A stretch of DNA of 64,000 nt, taken from Acinetobacter sp. XH1741. Lineage in GTDB: Bacteria > Pseudomonadota > Gammaproteobacteria > Pseudomonadales > Moraxellaceae. Below the pieces are notes generated by a model. The model saw only the letters and a list, made by a program, of their open reading frames with translations. It ran no database searches and was not told where the DNA came from. The stretch covers positions 1 to 64,000 of the forward strand of contig NZ_CP157428.1 of the NCBI RefSeq assembly GCF_041021895.1, written 5' to 3'. Position 1 is the stretch's first letter; each line of letters starts with the position of its first letter. This document shows, one piece after another, positions 62,153 through 64,000 of the stretch. A program made the translations under genes and the position numbers.

Positions 62153-62753
62153 TTAGTTCATTTCTTGCCATCTATAATATTTCTTATGTGCTAATTCTAA
62201 CATTGCATAATCATTAGGTGTGTCACCATAAGCATATATTGTAGAATATTGACTTAAATCATATTTATTTCTTATTCTATTTACTTTTTCTAAATAACCA
62301 CAATCACCATCAATAAAATGACCAGTTAAAATACCATCACGTATTTCAAGTTGATTACAGATAACATCTAAACCTAGAGACTGGCACCAACTTTCCAAAT
62401 AAACACTCAATGAAGCAGATACGACAACGACCTGATCGCCTTGTTGTTTATGCCACAGAATACGCTCCAAAGCATTTTCACGAATACATGTAGGAATTAC
62501 TTTTTTAGCAAACTCTTGTCCCATACATTTTAGGGAATTGGCATCATAACCGACATATCCCACCTGACAAAGCTTAGTTCGAATAGTTTTATCCGTTACC
62601 CATCCAAGCTTATAACCTGCAATATAAGGTGCAAGACGAAACCCACCTATTATTTGGGTTTTCCTGTCCAAAGAAAATTTAAGAAATAAACTGAATGTAT
62701 CGTTATGAGTAATCGTGCCGTCAAAATCAAATAAAGCTAGATTTATTTATCAT
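62153..62753 (-). pseudogene. HAD-IB family phosphatase, apparent frameshift in first codons
   Basis: The frame from 62740 to 62153 encodes about 195 residues of a HAD-IB phosphatase: nucleophile motif DFDGT (at 62714-62728), VVVSAS motif II and GDTPND motif IV. No normal start codon exists in this frame upstream of the nucleophile; in-frame TGA and TAA stop it at 62747-62752. An ATG with agag upstream at 62753 is in the +1 frame, so one extra base near 62741 separates start and body. A TTG at 62671 would drop the nucleophile. Either a recent pseudogene or a sequencing error. Confidence 0.65.
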
Positions 62754-62816
62754 TATCTCTAATATAATTAAAAAGTTATAAATTTAATTTTTTAAAAATC
62801 ACAAAAAACAGGCACA

Positions 62817-62840
62817 AAAAAACCGCTATAAAAGCGGTTA
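62817..62840 (-). terminator. Terminator of tRNA-Arg copies 2-3
   Basis: Stem aaccgct / agcggtt followed on the minus strand by T residues. Probably ends the tRNA-Ser/tRNA-Arg transcript. Confidence 0.85.
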
Positions 62841-62851
62841 ATTTTTCAAGT

Positions 62852-62928
62852 TGGTGCGCTCAGAGAGATTCGAACTCCCGACCCCTTAGTTCGTAGCCAA
62901 GTGCTCTATCCAGCTGAGCTATGAGCGC
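62852..62928 (-). tRNA. tRNA-Arg (anticodon ACG), copy 2
   Basis: 77 nt, identical to the 58720 copy, with encoded CCA. 39 bp downstream of copy 3. Confidence 0.97.
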
Positions 62929-62967
62929 GTAACTTGTATGCCTTTCAGCGATTCGTTCTATTTTACT

Positions 62968-63044
62968 TGGTGCGCTCAGAGAGATTCGAACTCCCGACCC
63001 CTTAGTTCGTAGCCAAGTGCTCTATCCAGCTGAGCTATGAGCGC
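62968..63044 (-). tRNA. tRNA-Arg (anticodon ACG), copy 3
   Basis: 77 nt, identical cloverleaf. It lies 10 bp after tRNA-Ser; these tRNAs are likely one transcript. Confidence 0.97.
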
Positions 63045-63054
63045 ATTAAGTAAA

Positions 63055-63145
63055 TGGCGGTGAGAGAGGGATTCGAACCCTCGATACCAGTAATAGGTAT
63101 GCTTCCTTAGCAGGGAAGTGATTTCAGCCACTCATCCACCTCACC
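63055..63145 (-). tRNA. tRNA-Ser (anticodon GCT)
   Basis: 91 nt with the long variable arm of class II tRNAs (ATACC...GGTAT), anticodon loop CTGCTAA and encoded CCA. Confidence 0.96.
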
Positions 63146-63406
63146 GGAACGAGCCGCCATAATACAAACTAAAACTCTATTGTTCAAGTCATCATAATGA
63201 AATTTTCTTGTTTTTTCGTTCAATGACTTATTTTTTAAGCAATTTCCGTATTATTTTCGTCTTTTTCGATCAAACGCTTGTTAAGATAGATATTATTTCT
63301 TCATTAAATTACTGTAGTGCATAACACATTATTGCAAACCTAAACGTGCAGTTCGGGTCTGCATGACTTATGCTAAACTTATCTGCCAAGCGTGAAACCA
63401 AAAGAC
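63146..63406. other. Region between tRNA-Ser and rnr
   Basis: About 260 bp with no gene. It must hold divergent promoters for the tRNA cluster (minus) and rnr (plus); I could not fix a convincing pair. Confidence 0.5.
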
Positions 63407-64000
63407 ATGACAAAAAACTGGGCTGACCCCGAAGCGAAAGCTGAAGCTGAACGTTATGACAATCCTATTCCAAGCCGTACTCTAATCTTAGATACGCTGG
63501 AACAATTGCAAACACCGCAATCTCATGCAGAACTTGTTGACCATTTTCATATTCGAGACCAAAAAAGTATTGAAGCTTTAAGCCATCGCTTAAGTGCCAT
63601 GGTTCGTGACGGTCAACTTATGAAGGATGGGTTTAAATTTCAGTTAGTGGCAGACCAACCTACATATGAAGCGACTGTCTATATTAATAGTAAAGGGGTA
63701 GGCACAGCACATATCGATGGTCAAAATGATGTCTTGCTTCCTGAACGTGAATTACGTTTAGTCTTCAATGGTGATCGAGTCCGAGTTAGGCAGACTTCGG
63801 TAGACCGTAAAGGTAAACCGTGGGGTTTCATTACCGAAGTTATACAGCACCGTGTAAAACAGTTAATTGGTAAATTGTCAGTTCATGACGGTGAATATTT
63901 TATTCAACCTAATAATCCAAATCAGCACCAACCTATCCCATTAGAAAAAGAACTGATTGAACATGCCAAAGCAAATGTTGGCGATATGCTTCGGGTGTCG
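63407..64000 (+). CDS. rnr: Ribonuclease R, N-terminal part (cut by window end)
   Basis: 198 codons open to the window end. The N-terminus MTKNWADPEAKAEAERYDNP and IPSRTLIL is typical of RNase R, followed by a winged-helix domain and cold-shock-like RNA-binding folds (GTAHIDGQNDVLLPE). The exoribonuclease RNB domain lies outside. ATG at 63407 fits the family; an in-frame GTG at 63392 is less likely. Confidence 0.95.
   Translation, partial: MTKNWADPEAKAEAERYDNPIPSRTLILDTLEQLQTPQSHAELVDHFHIRDQKSIEALSHRLSAMVRDGQLMKDGFKFQLVADQPTYEATVYINSKGVGTAHIDGQNDVLLPERELRLVFNGDRVRVRQTSVDRKGKPWGFITEVIQHRVKQLIGKLSVHDGEYFIQPNNPNQHQPIPLEKELIEHAKANVGDMLRVS

Larger units (their letters stand above)
62801..62936. 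repeat. Direct repeat copy 2 (terminator plus tRNA-Arg)
   Basis: Partner of 58669-58803. Differs by a shorter hairpin (ctataaaagcgg), a few point changes and one inserted base on each side of the tRNA. Confidence 0.9.

Overview
The window is chromosomal DNA of an Acinetobacter, most likely the A. baumannii/calcoaceticus complex. The genes are AT-rich, and gene content and order (rplM-rpsI-sspA-sspB, pdxA-rsmA-apaH, miaB-ybeZ-ybeY, an atu terpene cluster, DUF2789 next to mdh) fit that genus. The species is inferred; no search could be run.

Two ribosomal RNA operons lie in the same (minus) orientation. The window opens inside the 16S gene of one (1-1117, with leader and promoters to about 1517). 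A complete operon spans about 37160 down to 31362, in the order P1-P2-16S-tRNA-Ile-tRNA-Ala-23S-5S-terminator. Bases 1-1555 and 35641-37196 are a near-identical direct repeat, so the roughly 34 kb between them is flanked by homology.

Between the operons: a yfiRNB-type cyclic-di-GMP signalling operon (1658-3884); envelope and lipid genes (metallophosphoesterase, phospholipase-D lipoprotein, acyltransferase); hflX; an lrgA/lrgB-like pair; apaH-rsmA-pdxA; rplM-rpsI and sspAB. A four-gene Roadblock / unknown / small GTPase / Roadblock cluster (16629-19021) resembles the actinobacterial conservons. A complete atuFEDCBA operon with divergent atuR (19071-28241) would degrade citronellol- or geraniol-type acyclic terpenes through geranyl-CoA carboxylase, and a second acyl-CoA dehydrogenase adjoins it. 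Small accessory genes follow, ending in a 59-codon remnant of a dihydrolipoamide-dehydrogenase-like gene beside the rRNA terminator.

After the complete rRNA operon, 37.2-58.6 kb is mostly housekeeping: pssA, rlmJ, mdh, slt, miaB-ybeZ-ybeY, a TonB-like protein, xpt, wrbA, a BrkB-family protein, a transporter, an AraC regulator, a FAH-family hydrolase and a nitroreductase. A secreted RNase T2-like protein here has lost its catalytic motifs.

The most unusual region is 58.67-62.94 kb. It is a segment bracketed by near-identical copies of a terminator plus tRNA-Arg(ACG). It holds a 906-residue low-complexity protein made of glycine-zipper repeats alternating with three copies of a 112-residue module, a perfect palindrome upstream of that gene, and a HAD-family phosphatase gene whose first codons appear frameshifted. 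A third tRNA-Arg, a tRNA-Ser(GCT) and the start of rnr close the window.
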